Shown in pieces: positions 37,512 through 49,727 of a stretch of DNA of 64,000 nt. Under the pieces are notes generated by a model. That model searched no databases, was not told the origin of the DNA, and worked only from the letters and a program-made list of their open reading frames with translations. The DNA comes from Hesseltinella vesiculosa. Taxonomy: Eukaryota; Mucoromycota; Mucoromycetes; Mucorales; Cunninghamellaceae. The stretch covers positions 186,001 through 250,000 of the forward strand of contig MCGT01000004.1 in the NCBI GenBank assembly GCA_002104935.1, written 5' to 3'. The position numbers and the translations under genes were made by a program. The stretch's first letter is position 1. Every line of letters starts with the position of its first letter.

Positions 37512-40500
37512 TTAGTGAGGGTCCCGAGACGAAGAAGCAATTGCTGAATTTTGTTGGTGTGGTGATGATTGGTCGGTGGAGGTGGATCGTGGTGGGCAGA
37601 ACAACGCTGGGCGAGGCAATCCTTGGACGGCAGTCTTGCCAAGACGCAGCATATTCCAAGCCGCAAGCTTGTCCCTGTCCCAGTTGATTTTACAGTGTTG
37701 GCACTGTAGAACCGACCACAAAGACATGCTTGCGCCTCGCAGGAATGGGTCACCGACGGTCTTGTGTTCAAGGTCTTTTTCATCACACATTGGACAGACC
37801 TGTAAAAAAAAATGAAATAGAAAAAAAGGTCATTTTGCGCTTCACTTTTCCCTCTCCTCATGATTACCTTGCTTGTGTTGTATTCATTTGTTTTTGTAAC
37901 AAGAAGTAACCCTTGCTTTTCCGCTATTTTGAGTGCTTTGTACACTTTTCCGGAGCGAGCAGACATTTTCCCTCTACGGGTTTGCGCAAACAATGCACCA
38001 CCATAGGCAATCACTGGAAGTTTGCGGCTATAAAAAAAGTTAGTCCAGGCATCACACCTTTTTTTGTGAAGTGCATGCCTATCATAGTCTTCCTTCTGGT
38101 GTTTGTACTTGTTACCACCATGGACGAAGTGGTTGACGACTTCTGCGCACATCTTCTTGTCCCCACAATAGTCCAGGAACCGATGCAGGCTATAGTCATC
38201 AGCAAAATGTTCGGTGATATCATCAAGGTGTTGGAATACATAGATGGTGCGCTGAATGAAGCGGTCAGGATGGCTAGTTTTTGCTGGTGGTATACGCGTG
38301 AGGATCTCCTCCATGCCAGAATCTTTGAGCCAACGTTTTCGAATGCATGAGCGCCCATGTCGACCAGAGAGTGATAGCCATTCATTATTCGAGAATCGCA
38401 TGTACCGACCATGCCAACCATTGGTGCTGTTGCTGTTGCTGTTGTGCTCAGTGCCTGGGGCAGTGCGATCATTTCCCGGGAGGTGCTTGTCTTCTTGAGC
38501 AGATGTGTAAAGCTCACTATGTCCTGGATCGACTCCATACAGCTGCATACGTTCTTGTGGTTCATCATGCAAGTCGTCCATTTCGAGATCGGTAAGTTCA
38601 ATTTGGGGTGCGCGCTTGCCATAGATAAATTCCAATTGAAGCCCATCAGTGCGAACACGGTTGGAAAATACCAAGGAGGCAGGGTCATCATCTTCCTCTT
38701 CATCGTTACTATCGATTTCACTCAATTGAGTATCGCTGCCATCGTCCTGGCGTGTTGTCTCGTCAGTAAATCTGCCATGATCTTGATCACCATCGTCGAT
38801 TTCGCCCTCCGATGGGGTATTGTGAGCACCATCAGAACCGCCAGCAGGGTTGCCGATGTCATTAGCATCTCCATCAGTAACACCGCCACTATCATCTTCG
38901 GCATCACCGTTGTCAACATCGGGATCAGCACCACCAGCGTCATCTTCACTGTCGCTGTCAGTTTCAGTGAGCGTTGGATAATGCAAAAATGCGGCAGCAC
39001 TAAAAAAAAATCAGTCACGATTCCTGCCATCACAATGTTCCTCAGTTGCCATTTTCGAAGACGAGCCTACTGAAAGTCCAGGTAGGTGAAAAAGAGAGTG
39101 GCATCGCGAGCAAGGCGAATATAAGGATGAGAATGGTCACCCGACGGCACAGTCACGTTTATACCGGCTTGCTTGAGAATTGACCGAAATGAGTAGGCAT
39201 CCAAAGTGATAAACCGGCGACGAAAGGACAGAGTCGGCACAAGGGAAAAGAGGGCTGTTGACTTGGATTGCCTCATGGTGGAGGAGGAGAAGCAAAGGTC
39301 TGCTGATGTGTCAGTGCCGGCCAGTTTCGCCTTGGAGTTTGCCAACTTTACACGAAGGCCAAGGACGAGATCTGACAGCCAGGTCTTAAATTCTTCCGGT
39401 TGACTCCAGGGGATGTCAATTGGATTGTCTGGGTGCTCCAGCAATTGCATCATGCCCTTGAATACTCTTTGGCGACAGCGACGAGGCAGCACCTGATAGT
39501 CCATGTTAGATGATAGTAAGAGCTTCATGGTGATTGTGTCCATTTGATCATGCACATCGTCCATGCCCCATCTCAGATGGTTCCAGGTCGTTGCCTTGTT
39601 CCATTTCTTGCAATAGTCGGTAAAGTACTTGTAAATATGTTCCGGGGCTTGCAGTAAGTTCCTTCAGCGTAACTGGACTTGGACCAAAGTTCAGGGTTGA
39701 GATAAATGTTGAGACGATCGTTCGCAAGAAATCAGGGCTATTTTCTGACAGTGGTTCAACTTTTTCTTGACAGGTGACAGTGTCGTAAATATTCTGGCAT
39801 GCGTTCATAATATAACCGGACTTTGGCATATCCTATGTCAAAAAAAAAGTGAGCAACTCGCGCCTTCTTATTTTCTCTCTCTTTCTTACTGACCTGGCCT
39901 TCAGACAGCTGATCCTTGAGGGTGTTGACCAAGCGAAAGCGAATATACTTGATACACTTTTCTTCAAAACGTTCAGTCACAGCCAAGAGATTGATTTGGG
40001 CTAACTCATCCGCCATTTCAGAAACCATGTTACTAGCACCCTTGATCCAATATAGTTCGAAGCGGCAGTCACCCAAGAGAGACTGGTAATGGTGATACAT
40101 TGCTGTAGGATCAGGTATGTTCGAGTTGGGGGAGGTCACAGCCTTGCCAGTCACCAGTTGGCAGATCCCATAGAAAAAATCTTTACAGAATACAGTATCG
40201 TTGACCACAGAACCCTCAGACATGACATGCAGAACATAATAGCTGAAGAACGACTGGGCGCAGATTGAGACATAGCGGATGTGATCGACCCATAGGAGGA
40301 TGGTTTCTTGGACGTCCATCTTTGCTTGGCGTTGGTCTTGGATATTGTCTTGGGTCATGTTAAGAGCATTACAAAGAGATATCTTGCGAACACGGGTTTT
40401 GAAATTGGTACCAAGCAAGAGAGACTGGAGATCCTTCAACTTGAATTTCTTGGCTTGCGGGCCATGGAGCCAGCCTTACGTAGAAGCTTGTTGGCCCTTT

Positions 40501-40809
40501 TGAGCTGGGTTTTGGACTTTCGTTTGCCACCTTTAAAAGTAAATGTTAGAAACTGGCAATGTAGGGGCGATCAATACTAACGGTTGAAAGGACAATCTGC
40601 TCGCTTGTGCCCTAATCCATGGCACAATGTACACTTTAAACCTAATGGAAGAGAGGGAGATCATGAAGCAACGCGTTTTAAAAAATAAACAAACAAGGTC
40701 AATAATAGGATTTACCTTTGAGAATGTAATATTTTCTCATTTTCAAGTTATACAGCCAAGTCTTATTTGCATCTATTCGTAATTGCCTTCTTCTTATATG
40801 ACGCCCCAT
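37512..40809 (-). CDS. Fanzor-type RNA-guided nuclease homologue (TnpB relative), with two apparent frameshifts
   Basis: Exons (minus): 40716-40809, 40582-40641, 39894-40530, 39071-39832, 37868-38999 and 37512-37799; conceptually about 990 aa. Start ATG at 40809 (MGRHIRRRQLRID). Exon 2 encodes a CCHC knuckle (CTLCHGLGHKRADC). Helical guide/target-binding region in exons 3-4, then FSLVPTLSFRRRFITLDAYS, typical of Fanzors. Exon 5 opens with about 100 residues rich in D/E/G/S, then RuvC-I YGVDPGHSELYTSA (Asp codon 38528-38530), then AYGGALFAQTRRGKMSA and TNEYNTSK (Glu codon 37883-37885). Exon 6 has the zinc ribbon CPMC...CQHC and RuvC-III DRDKLAAWNML (Asp codon 37671-37673). Frame is lost near 40455-40475 (one base short) and at the C-run 39644-39647 (one base extra). 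Both are in C-rich runs, so decay or sequence error are both possible. Confidence 0.85.
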
Positions 40810-40930
40810 TTTAAATGTAAATAAATGCTGAAGCAAGGTTGTAAAAAAAAAGTAAAGAAAGAAAAAGAACTCTTTGAACGCGCAGCACCCTTTTCAATAA
40901 ACCCCGCTCGTTGTTTTTCTTGCCTCTGGC

Positions 40931-42201
<1,271 letters not shown>

Positions 42202-44034
42202 TCACAGGTGCTGTGAAACGGAGGAAAGATTGCGGGGGGTGTTTTGGTCAGAGGTGAGATAATCGCTGGTGGAAGAGACGGTGACATTACTGAATCGGTT
42301 CATCACTGAGAGGTGTTTATTGCCGATGGTGGCTGGTTCATCCATGTCATTGTTGAAGTCTACCCATTGCACCGACAGAACAGAGCGAGAGCCGAGGGAG
42401 CTGCGCGGATCGACAAGTCGGACACCAGCGGGGGAATCTTGCTGGCTAGGCATCAGGCTCGGTGATTGTCTGGAAATGGAAGGCGCTTCATGAATAGGCG
42501 ATGCAATGGTGTAACGTTTGAGCTGAGGGTCTTCCTGAAGAGCTTCATTGGGCCGGAAAAGGCTCAGGCGGAAACGTTTGAGGGTGGCATGACTAGCTCG
42601 TCGAGAAGGGTGATTGGTGGTGAAGGGGGAGGGTGGCGGAACGGGTGGCTGCTCGGTCAAGAAGGGATAGTGGACGGTACCGTGGCGAGAAATAGAGGCA
42701 GCAGGTGGAATGGAGGATGGAGGGACAGGTGTTTCACAAATCCAATTAGTGTACAACTGGCGACTAGGGCTTTCCAAGGTACGCGTGTGGTTGATTTCGG
42801 ACAGGTGCTGTGTCGAGGCCGAGTAAAAGCTGTAAGCTTCATCGACGCTGGTGCCGGTGCTGAGAGGGACGTGAAAGTCGGAGCCAAAGGACATGTGGCT
42901 AAGCCGAGACTTCACAGAGTCGATGGCAAGGCTGCTCTTGCTGTTGTTCATATACCGATTGGGTGGTAACGCAGCAGTGGTCAAGGTGTCGCCGTTGGTA
43001 GGCGGCTGGGACGCCAGACTGAAGCGAGCGGCCCGGGATGCGTGTAAATCGTATTGGCGTCGTTGTCGCCTTCTTAGTAAAACGATCCAAGACACAGCAA
43101 TGACAAATGCCAAAACAACGACAATCCCAATCACAAGACCAGCCAAGGCACCGCCCGACAATCCTTGCTGAGGTTCCGTAGAAATAGAGGATGGCAGGGC
43201 TCGTTTGACCAGGCGAGCGGGGGTGGTGTATGGGCGAGACATCACGAGCTCCGCTATTTCCACGTCAATGACAAGTAAATCCTTTGGGTTGTTTTGCGAT
43301 TGGATCACGACAAAGGGTGTGTTGGGAAGGGTGCGCAGGGTCGGGTGAGGGCGAGGGTCCAAATGCATGCAAAGGGTCCAGGTAGGATGTTCTTGTGAGT
43401 GATCAAGCCACCAGAGGTCCCCCAGAGACCGTGTCGTTGGCTTTTCATTCGATAGGGAAAGACCGCCGTACACAAGTGCATGCGTGGTATTGAAAGCGGT
43501 CAAGCCAGCGAAGGCTCTTGGTGGTGGTAGCCGTGACGAGGCGTTTTCTTGCAACACTTTCCAGGTCGACTTGGCAGTGTCAAAGTCGATGCAGGAGGTC
43601 AACAGTTGGTGATGCTGATCCAAACCAAAGCAGGTCAACAGGTGGCCATGGCGAGCCGGCAGAGTGAGATGACCGTAGCGCTGAAGCTGAGGATGGGACC
43701 CAAGTCGAGTCCAAACGTGGTTGTGCCTTTGCCAGAGATCATCAAGTAAAACCATATTGGATGTGATGCCACCAAGTACGTACGAGTGGGTGGTTGTGGA
43801 GGTAGATGCATAGGCATATCGTGGGTGATCAGGTGGAAGTGAAGGCTGGATTGGGGAAGAAAGAGAAAAAAAAGGTGGCTCATCCGAGTTTCCATAATGG
43901 GCGGGCGGTGCATTGCTGATCGTCTGTTGCTGAGGTTGCAGAATCAAGGCAGCTAGCTGTTCGTGTAATGAATATGCATGGTTGCTTGACGCTTCTATTG
44001 ACGGGTCACTGTATGCAGTTTGCTGCGTAAACAT
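42202..44034 (-). CDS. Kelch-like single-pass membrane protein
   Basis: The frame is open from 44133, but the first in-frame ATG is 44034 (MFTQQTAYSDPS). An upstream exon could supply a signal peptide, since an acceptor-like tttgcag lies near 44060. Extracellular half with beta-propeller-type strands: SYVLGGITSNMVLLDDLW with a following W, then HALVYGGLSLSNEK and SLGDLWWLDHS, as in Kelch repeats. One membrane segment at about residues 295-320 from that ATG (GGALAGLVIGIVVVLAFVIA), followed by RRRQRR, so the Ser/Pro-rich C-terminal half is cytoplasmic. Fungal proteins of this layout are common and mostly uncharacterised, and I assign no function. Single long exon, unusual in this window. Confidence 0.75.
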   Translation of the reverse strand: MFTQQTAYSDPSIEASSNHAYSLHEQLAALILQPQQQTISNAPPAHYGNSDEPPFFSLSSPIQPSLPPDHPRYAYASTSTTTHSYVLGGITSNMVLLDDLWQRHNHVWTRLGSHPQLQRYGHLTLPARHGHLLTCFGLDQHHQLLTSCIDFDTAKSTWKVLQENASSRLPPPRAFAGLTAFNTTHALVYGGLSLSNEKPTTRSLGDLWWLDHSQEHPTWTLCMHLDPRPHPTLRTLPNTPFVVIQSQNNPKDLLVIDVEIAELVMSRPYTTPARLVKRALPSSISTEPQQGLSGGALAGLVIGIVVVLAFVIAVSWIVLLRRRQRRQYDLHASRAARFSLASQPPTNGDTLTTAALPPNRYMNNSKSSLAIDSVKSRLSHMSFGSDFHVPLSTGTSVDEAYSFYSASTQHLSEINHTRTLESPSRQLYTNWICETPVPPSSIPPAASISRHGTVHYPFLTEQPPVPPPSPFTTNHPSRRASHATLKRFRLSLFRPNEALQEDPQLKRYTIASPIHEAPSISRQSPSLMPSQQDSPAGVRLVDPRSSLGSRSVLSVQWVDFNNDMDEPATIGNKHLSVMNRFSNVTVSSTSDYLTSDQNTPRNLSSVSQHL

Positions 44035-44528
44035 GCTGCAAGCAAAGGCTTTGTTACAACGGCTGCAAATGATAAAAAAAAACGAGTGGGAGGGGTTGAA
44101 CGAAAAAAAGGAGAGGATCGATGACGACACCAAAGAGACAAGCCTTTTTTTCTTTTCTTTCTAAATCAATTAACTAGAAATGAAAAAAAAATATTTCAAC
44201 CAAGGGGATAAGGGGAAAAGCCAAGTAAAAGATTTTTTTTTACAAAGAGAAAAGAAGAAGAAAAAAAGGAGCAAAAAAAAAGAAAAGGGCAGAGATAGGT
44301 CTTTTAGGCTCGACAGAAAATTTAAAACGCCGTCGCTTTTTTCATATAAAAACGTGCTTGCTTGCTTTTCTATTTTTCTCTTCTTTTTTTTTATCTGGGT
44401 TTCCAAGAAAATCATCATCTTCAAAAAGTAAATAAATTGTGAGGGAATGGTATCCATTGGCGACTTTATACTCTTCGGTACAAGATCTGTTGATATCTCT
44501 GAAGAATCTCCTTTGTTACCTACTCTTC
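44035..44528. other. Divergent promoter region, 5' ends uncertain
   Basis: About 490 bp between a minus-strand and a plus-strand gene, rich in A/T runs (44070-44290, 44376-44392). It may contain a first exon of the Kelch-like gene. Nothing else seen. Confidence 0.4.
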
Positions 44529-46660
44529 ATGCTGGCAAATCTAATCAGAAATTATCCATCAGACAAAGTAAATTTTTGTGAAACCCGACTCTTTCTCTTT
44601 TTGGCAGACTTCACAAACTTTTTTCTGCTAGAGCTGTTTGCTTTGCTACAGTGGTCTTTTATTGCTAATGCGCTACCGGTGTTGGTCGGTCTATTTATTT
44701 GGTTTGGCTTGGAGGCTAATCAAGAACTTACACCCACTGCTATTCATCTCCTGGCAGTATTCACCAGGTAGGCGACAAAAAAAAAAAAAAACGCACCGCG
44801 TTTAACCTTTACTTTTGCAGCTGTATCATAGCCTTGATCACAACGTCGATGGATATTTCAAAGATCGTGATGACGGGGTTGACATTGCTGGCGGTGACTC
44901 AATCGTTTGCATGCGTAGACCAAGCAACCGGATTATCAACAGAGTGTCGCTTATGCGGGGAAACAAACCCGCTGACCAACGAATTGATCGAGTGTGAGGC
45001 GACCAAGGACGCTTTTAATCAATCCCTGAAAGGCTTCTCCAGCACCGTTGTCTGGCTTATTTTTGCAGCCTTCCACCTGGGAAAGGCTGTGCAGGTGACG
45101 CAGCTCGGACGCAGATTGTCATTATGGATGATCTCTATCTTTGGAAAACATATCCTGGGCATTGCCTATGCCATCGTCCTTTCAGGTACCCCCCCCCTTT
45201 CCGTCCATTTTTGGAACGGCAAATTAAACTTTTTGACATTGCCCCTGACCACTCCTTTTTCTAGAGCTTGTCCTTGCACCCTTTGTGCCAAGCAATACAG
45301 CCCGAGGAGGAGGCATCGTATTACCCGTGGTCCAGTCTATCGCAAGCACGCTTGGGTCTAGCCCTCAATCGAATCCTGCTTTGGGGGGTTACTTGATGCT
45401 CGTTGCATCTCATGCAAACTTGCTCTCAGCCTCCATGTATCTCACAGGTACTCCTTTGTTTTCAAAATGAAAATTTTGTCTGCACGGTTATCTCAATTTG
45501 AATGCGTATTGGTAGGCATGGCATCCAATCCTATTGTTGTTGCCAAAGCGAATCAGTTGTTTCCACATTTGAATTTTGGGTTTATGACTTGGCTCCTCGG
45601 AAGCAGTGTCCCTGCACTGTGCTGTGCCATCTGCCTTCCTTTGATTCTCTACCGATTTTGTGGCATGGCCGATCAAAAAAAATATCAAGTGACCTCGGGG
45701 GATGAAATCACCAATCACGCACGCGACGAACTGATGGCCATGGGGTACATGTCACTAAAAGAGCTTGTAAGAAATGAGTGTCCTAGCCATGCTTCAAATG
45801 GAGGGGTTGCCTGGCCATTGCCTCACTTTTATTGTTCTCTAGCAATTGTGTTTCGTCCTTCTTGGCTGCTTGGGTCTCTGGATCACGGCCAACATCACCA
45901 AATTAGATGCCACTCTGGTGGCCTTGCTGGGCATTGTCTGCTTGCTACATTTGGGCACGATTTCTTGGAAAGACATTTCCTCTAATACGAATGCTGTAAG
46001 TCTCCCTGTTTCTTGACTTTCTATGGGCTCCCCTTTATCGTTCAATGCCAAGAAAACGCCTATTTTAATTGACACCCTGCGCCTTTTTTGGTATTCTGAG
46101 TCTCCTTTCTTACTTTTTTTTTATTTTGGAAAGTGGGATACCTTGTTCTGGTTGGGAGGCTTTGTGACGATTGCGCAGCAATTGTCAGACACAGGGGCCA
46201 GTGCTTACCTCGGAGATTGTATTTCCAATGTGATCAAGCAGCATCAATTGCCTCCTGTGCCAGCCCTGGCCTTGGCATACTTCTTGACCACGTTCATGTT
46301 CTCGTCCCTAAGTGCTCATACTGTGGCTTTTGTCGCGACCTTTTTAGAAGCTGCCAAATCGCTTGGTGCCCATGCCCAACTGCTCACTGCATTTTTAGCT
46401 TATTTCGGTGCCTTGGGCGGATGCATGGTAAGAATCGCCTCCCTGAAAGAAGATGAAGCCCCCCCCCTCACTTTTTTTTTTTTTTTTTTTTGGTAACTTT
46501 GAAGACTAACTTCTCCACCGGAAGCGCCGCCATGTATTATGCCCCAGGCTACGTGTCGCGATCCATGTGGTTTATCGTTGGCTTAAAAATTGCTCTTTTC
46601 TACCTCCTTGTCTATTTTAGCATTGGCATGAGTTGGTGGAAGATCCTTGGTTGGGAGTGA
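44529..46660 (+). CDS. Dicarboxylate transporter, DASS family (2-oxoglutarate/malate, SodiT/DiT1 type)
   Basis: Polytopic anion transporter of the divalent anion:Na+ symporter family. About 10-12 hydrophobic segments over six or seven exons. Motifs of the SodiT/DiT1/CitT branch: PSNTARGGGIVLPVVQSIA, LGGFVTIAQQLSDTG, SSLSAHTVAFVATFLEAAK and TNFSTGSAAMYYAPGYVSRS. These match the plastid 2-oxoglutarate/malate carrier and bacterial relatives better than the SPX-fused or SLC13-like DASS proteins known from fungi. The start is uncertain: ATG 44529 is the first in-frame ATG, and the first coding part (MLANLIRNYPSD) may instead be partly intronic. Ends at the TGA 46658-46660. No targeting signal is evident, so the membrane is unknown. 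Intron 46429-46506 holds a 20-T run. Confidence 0.85.
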
Positions 46661-46792
46661 TCGCTCACGACGTATACCGAAATCCTAAACACCCCAATAA
46701 ATAACTCCCTTCCATACCCTCCTTTTTTCAACCACGCCTCGGATCAACAGGTTCTTTTCTATCTTTGAATTTAATGCAAGGTCTTAAAAAAA

Positions 46793-48339
46793 TCAGGTGG
46801 TTGTGGATGACGAAGGAGTGGGGTCTGATGTGATATCTCCCATTCCCCAGACCCAGCGGATACGACCATTCTTACCAAAGACATATTCAAAGCGGTGACT
46901 CGAAATCAGGGACACAATGATCCACCCATTCACGACAAAAAAGACAACACTTGACAACCACAGCGAGAAGAATGTGTTCTGACCCAAGAATTCAAGCTTG
47001 TACGCCGCTTGAAGCCATAGCGCCTGGCCCAGCACCCAAAACAAAAGCAGTAACCCACCTTTCCATTTGAGTTGAAGCGTGGTCGATGGTAAAATCAATG
47101 GGAACAGACAGATATACCACATAAAGTACTACGACGAAAGAATAGTAAAAAAAAATCATACATGACCTGGTTCTTTCACTTTTTTCTTCTTCTTCTCTTT
47201 ACCTGGGAAGTGCACACCTTGTTGAAAGTGACAAATAAAAAGGTCTGGATAAAGCAGGCAAAAAACACATCCTGAGCAAACACAATGCCAGCCAACGCCA
47301 CCAAGAACAACTGGGGTAAAAAGGCAGCTAGGCCAATCCACCGAGTTTCGAAGCCAAGGTACATTTCATAAAACCAGATCGAAAAGTTGTGACGATGATC
47401 CATACGTCCCACATGATATAAATAGGTGTGTTCCATTAATTCGTGGCCGTACCTATAAAAAAAGAAAGAGCGCAAAATGAGAAAAGGAGCCAGCTCAAAA
47501 AACTAAGAAACGTACAATTGGTACATCCACCAAGTCAAAAAGAAAAATGTGCCACCGCTGCACAAGCCAAACATGATGCGTGTAGGTGTCAAGAATAGCA
47601 GGCACGAGCGCAATAGCTGGGTAACAAATCCGGGTTCGGCGTCTGTGTCAGCATAGGTAGGACGTGTGGTGGTTAGGCGTTGGAGTAGGCAGGTGCGGGC
47701 GCGTTGATAGGATAGGATCAACTGGGGCCAATTGCCTACTGGGTCCCCATAGTGATCGTGGTCAAGAAGGAAGAGCAAAGGCAGGGCGTAGATCACTGGA
47801 TAGATTTTGAAATGTACAGCGAGGCCAAACAAAGCACAGGCAAGATAGAATCGACGGATCAGAATCAAATACAACGTACCAAGCACCATGATTCCCAGGA
47901 GCGATTCAGCACTGCCCCGTGTCGAGATGTTGGCGACCATTGGGTTTAGGAGCCACAGGGAATCGAGCATCAGCGCACGCTTGGTAGACAAGCCTCGAAG
48001 GACAAGCATTTGATGAATTAAATAGCCAACGCCAATATCTGACAGAGCAAACATACACTTGCCAAAGGAGTAGAACCATAGAATGTTGGGTGTCAAAGCA
48101 AACGCCAGGAGAGGCGTATAACGATAAGTTTCACGGTCATAGGGCGAGCCACCTTGCACCACAAACCGTGCAGCATCCGTAAACACAACATAGTCAATGT
48201 CTGTGTATTTGACAGCCATGTTTGCATCTTGCCATTCCCCATAGATCAGGAGCACCACACGTAACAGAATCGAGACTATCAGCAAGTGTTGAAACGTCAA
48301 TTTCTCCACCAATGTCGATGATCTTGATGGGACGGTCAT
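46793..48339 (-). CDS. GPI14: GPI mannosyltransferase 1 (PIG-M/Gpi14)
   Basis: ER membrane enzyme that adds the first mannose to GPI anchor precursors from dolichol-phosphate mannose. Three exons starting at ATG 48339 (MTVPSRSSTLVEK). Lumenal DxD-type motif YTDIDYVVFTDAARF at about residues 45-59, then GGSPYDRETYRYTPLLA and LWLLNPMVANISTRGSAES, both PIG-M hallmarks, then HFKIYPVIYALPL. Later exons have HNFSIWFYEMYLGF and [20 protein letters not shown]. Multiple membrane segments throughout; length about 440 aa, normal for the family. Confidence 0.95.
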
Positions 48340-48604
48340 GCTCTACAATCGTGAAAGGCTAACAATAAAAACAAACGAAAACAATGCTACGTCATAAATA
48401 AAAAGCAGGTGAATCTATAGTGCCATTGTTCGTATGTCTCAAGTCGACGCTTACAAACTGGTATTGGTATATTTAAAAGCGCCGGATCGCGGGAAAGGAT
48501 GCTTTTTGAGGGAAGAAGAAAAAGGTGGGGGCGGCCGTTCAAAGGCGTGAAAAGATGCCATGCTCCTGGGTGTACTTTTTTTTTTTGCTTTCTTTTCCTC
48601 AGGG

Positions 48605-48770
48605 GACATCAGACCGTCTGATCAAAAATCATAGTGCAAAATTGCTCTGAATGGATTCACCGCAACTATTACACGCGTGTCCAAACTGATGAGAAGTAAC
48701 CTTCTTCTCTCTCAGATAGCCAAGCGAGGAGCTAGAAGGCGGGCAATCATGTACCAGAGATGATGTTTTT
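48605..48770 (+). repeat. Inverted repeat arm, left of decayed GYARKS gene
   Basis: Starts ccgtctgatcaaaaatcata and runs to ctctctcagatagccaag and beyond. Its order and sequence match, in inverted orientation, 49740-49907, and in direct orientation 50266-50430. Confidence 0.7.
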
Positions 48771-48832
48771 TTTTTATCACACCTATTCTTTTCAGCGCCA
48801 TGGTCCTCATCAGTAGAGAGCAAGCTATATGC

Positions 48833-49640
48833 ATGTTTTATTGTGAACCATATAATGAATCCAACGTGGCAACGTTATCGAAGAAAATTGATGATATGGA
48901 CAACCTCCAAATCTGCTTCTCTTAAGATCCAGCAGAACCTGTGCTCGTATGTAAAACAAGAATCAACCAAAACCCGTTCAAATATAAAAAGTACATCAAC
49001 AGAGATGTCTCACGCGAAGAAAATGGAACGGTTCAGGAACACCTTCTCGGTAAAATGGAGCATAAAAAAAGCACAGCTGATATTGATATAGAATTAACTC
49101 TCTTGTTATCTTCATACTGTCAATCAACAGCAGGTTGTACAATTCCTGAATACATGCTTTCTACCTTCTGACCCAGGAAACGACGAACTCTATGAAGAGA
49201 AATGCGTTACGAACGGCGACATCTTCTCAACAATATTGCAACACACACATACTGTATCCACAATGACAAACGTGTCACGTCATTTGGAAGATGGTATTCG
49301 TCAAGGAAGGCTGATTTTTTAACTTGCAGACCAAACAGAAAACGCGATGCCAATAATACGATGATCTCCGTTCGTTCGCTCTACATTCTAAAAGAAAAAT
49401 TTGTTGGTAAAATATTTAATCCCTCTCTGAATACCATACGCATATTCGAAATTTGAAGAAAGAAGGATTCAATATTTTGGGTTATGCAAGAAAGTCCAAC
49501 GGACCTGAACCTCATGAAAAACGAGTGCAACTGTTGAAACTTATGTGTAAACGGCTAAAAGATCGATCGTTGGTTGACCATGTGTACGTCTCATTAACTC
49601 TCAAGCCAACGCACCATTTGATGTTCCAAGTAAGCAGGTA
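48833..49640 (+). pseudogene. Decayed mobile-element-like gene with GYARKS motif
   Basis: One reading frame runs from the ATG at 48833 (MFYCEPYNESNVATLSKK) to 49456 with in-frame stops at 48923, 49169 and about 49190. A frameshift near 49450 then leads into EGFNILGYARKSNGPEP and LMCKRLKDRSLVDHVYVS, after which similarity-like character fades near 49640. Protein-like blocks include LLLSSYCQSTAGCTIPEYML and RRHLLNNIATHTYCIH. GYARKS followed by a spaced R...RSLVDHVYVS pattern resembles the start of serine recombinases (YxRxS), which is inference. It lies between inverted repeat arms (48605-48770 and 49740-49907), so it is probably the dead gene of a transposon. No functional product is expected. 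Confidence 0.65.
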
Positions 49641-49727
49641 TATAACACGCACGGATTTCTGCCATCATTTGGCGGCGATCAGATTTTTAGTTGAGCTACA
49701 GTATAAAAACTTATATAGAGTGAAAAC

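Noticed and set aside
38411..39073. Plus-strand open frame of 220 codons rich in Ile/Val/Ser/Thr
   Set aside because: It is antisense to the acidic Fanzor exon; GAT/GAC-rich codons read backwards give Ile/Val.
42457..42969. Plus-strand open frame of 167 codons
   Set aside because: It is antisense to the Kelch-like gene, with Gly/Arg/Trp-rich shadow composition.
46780..46800. Another copy of the aaaaaatcaggt repeat motif at the GPI14 3' end
   Set aside because: The match is about 12 bases with no flanking similarity, so chance is likely.
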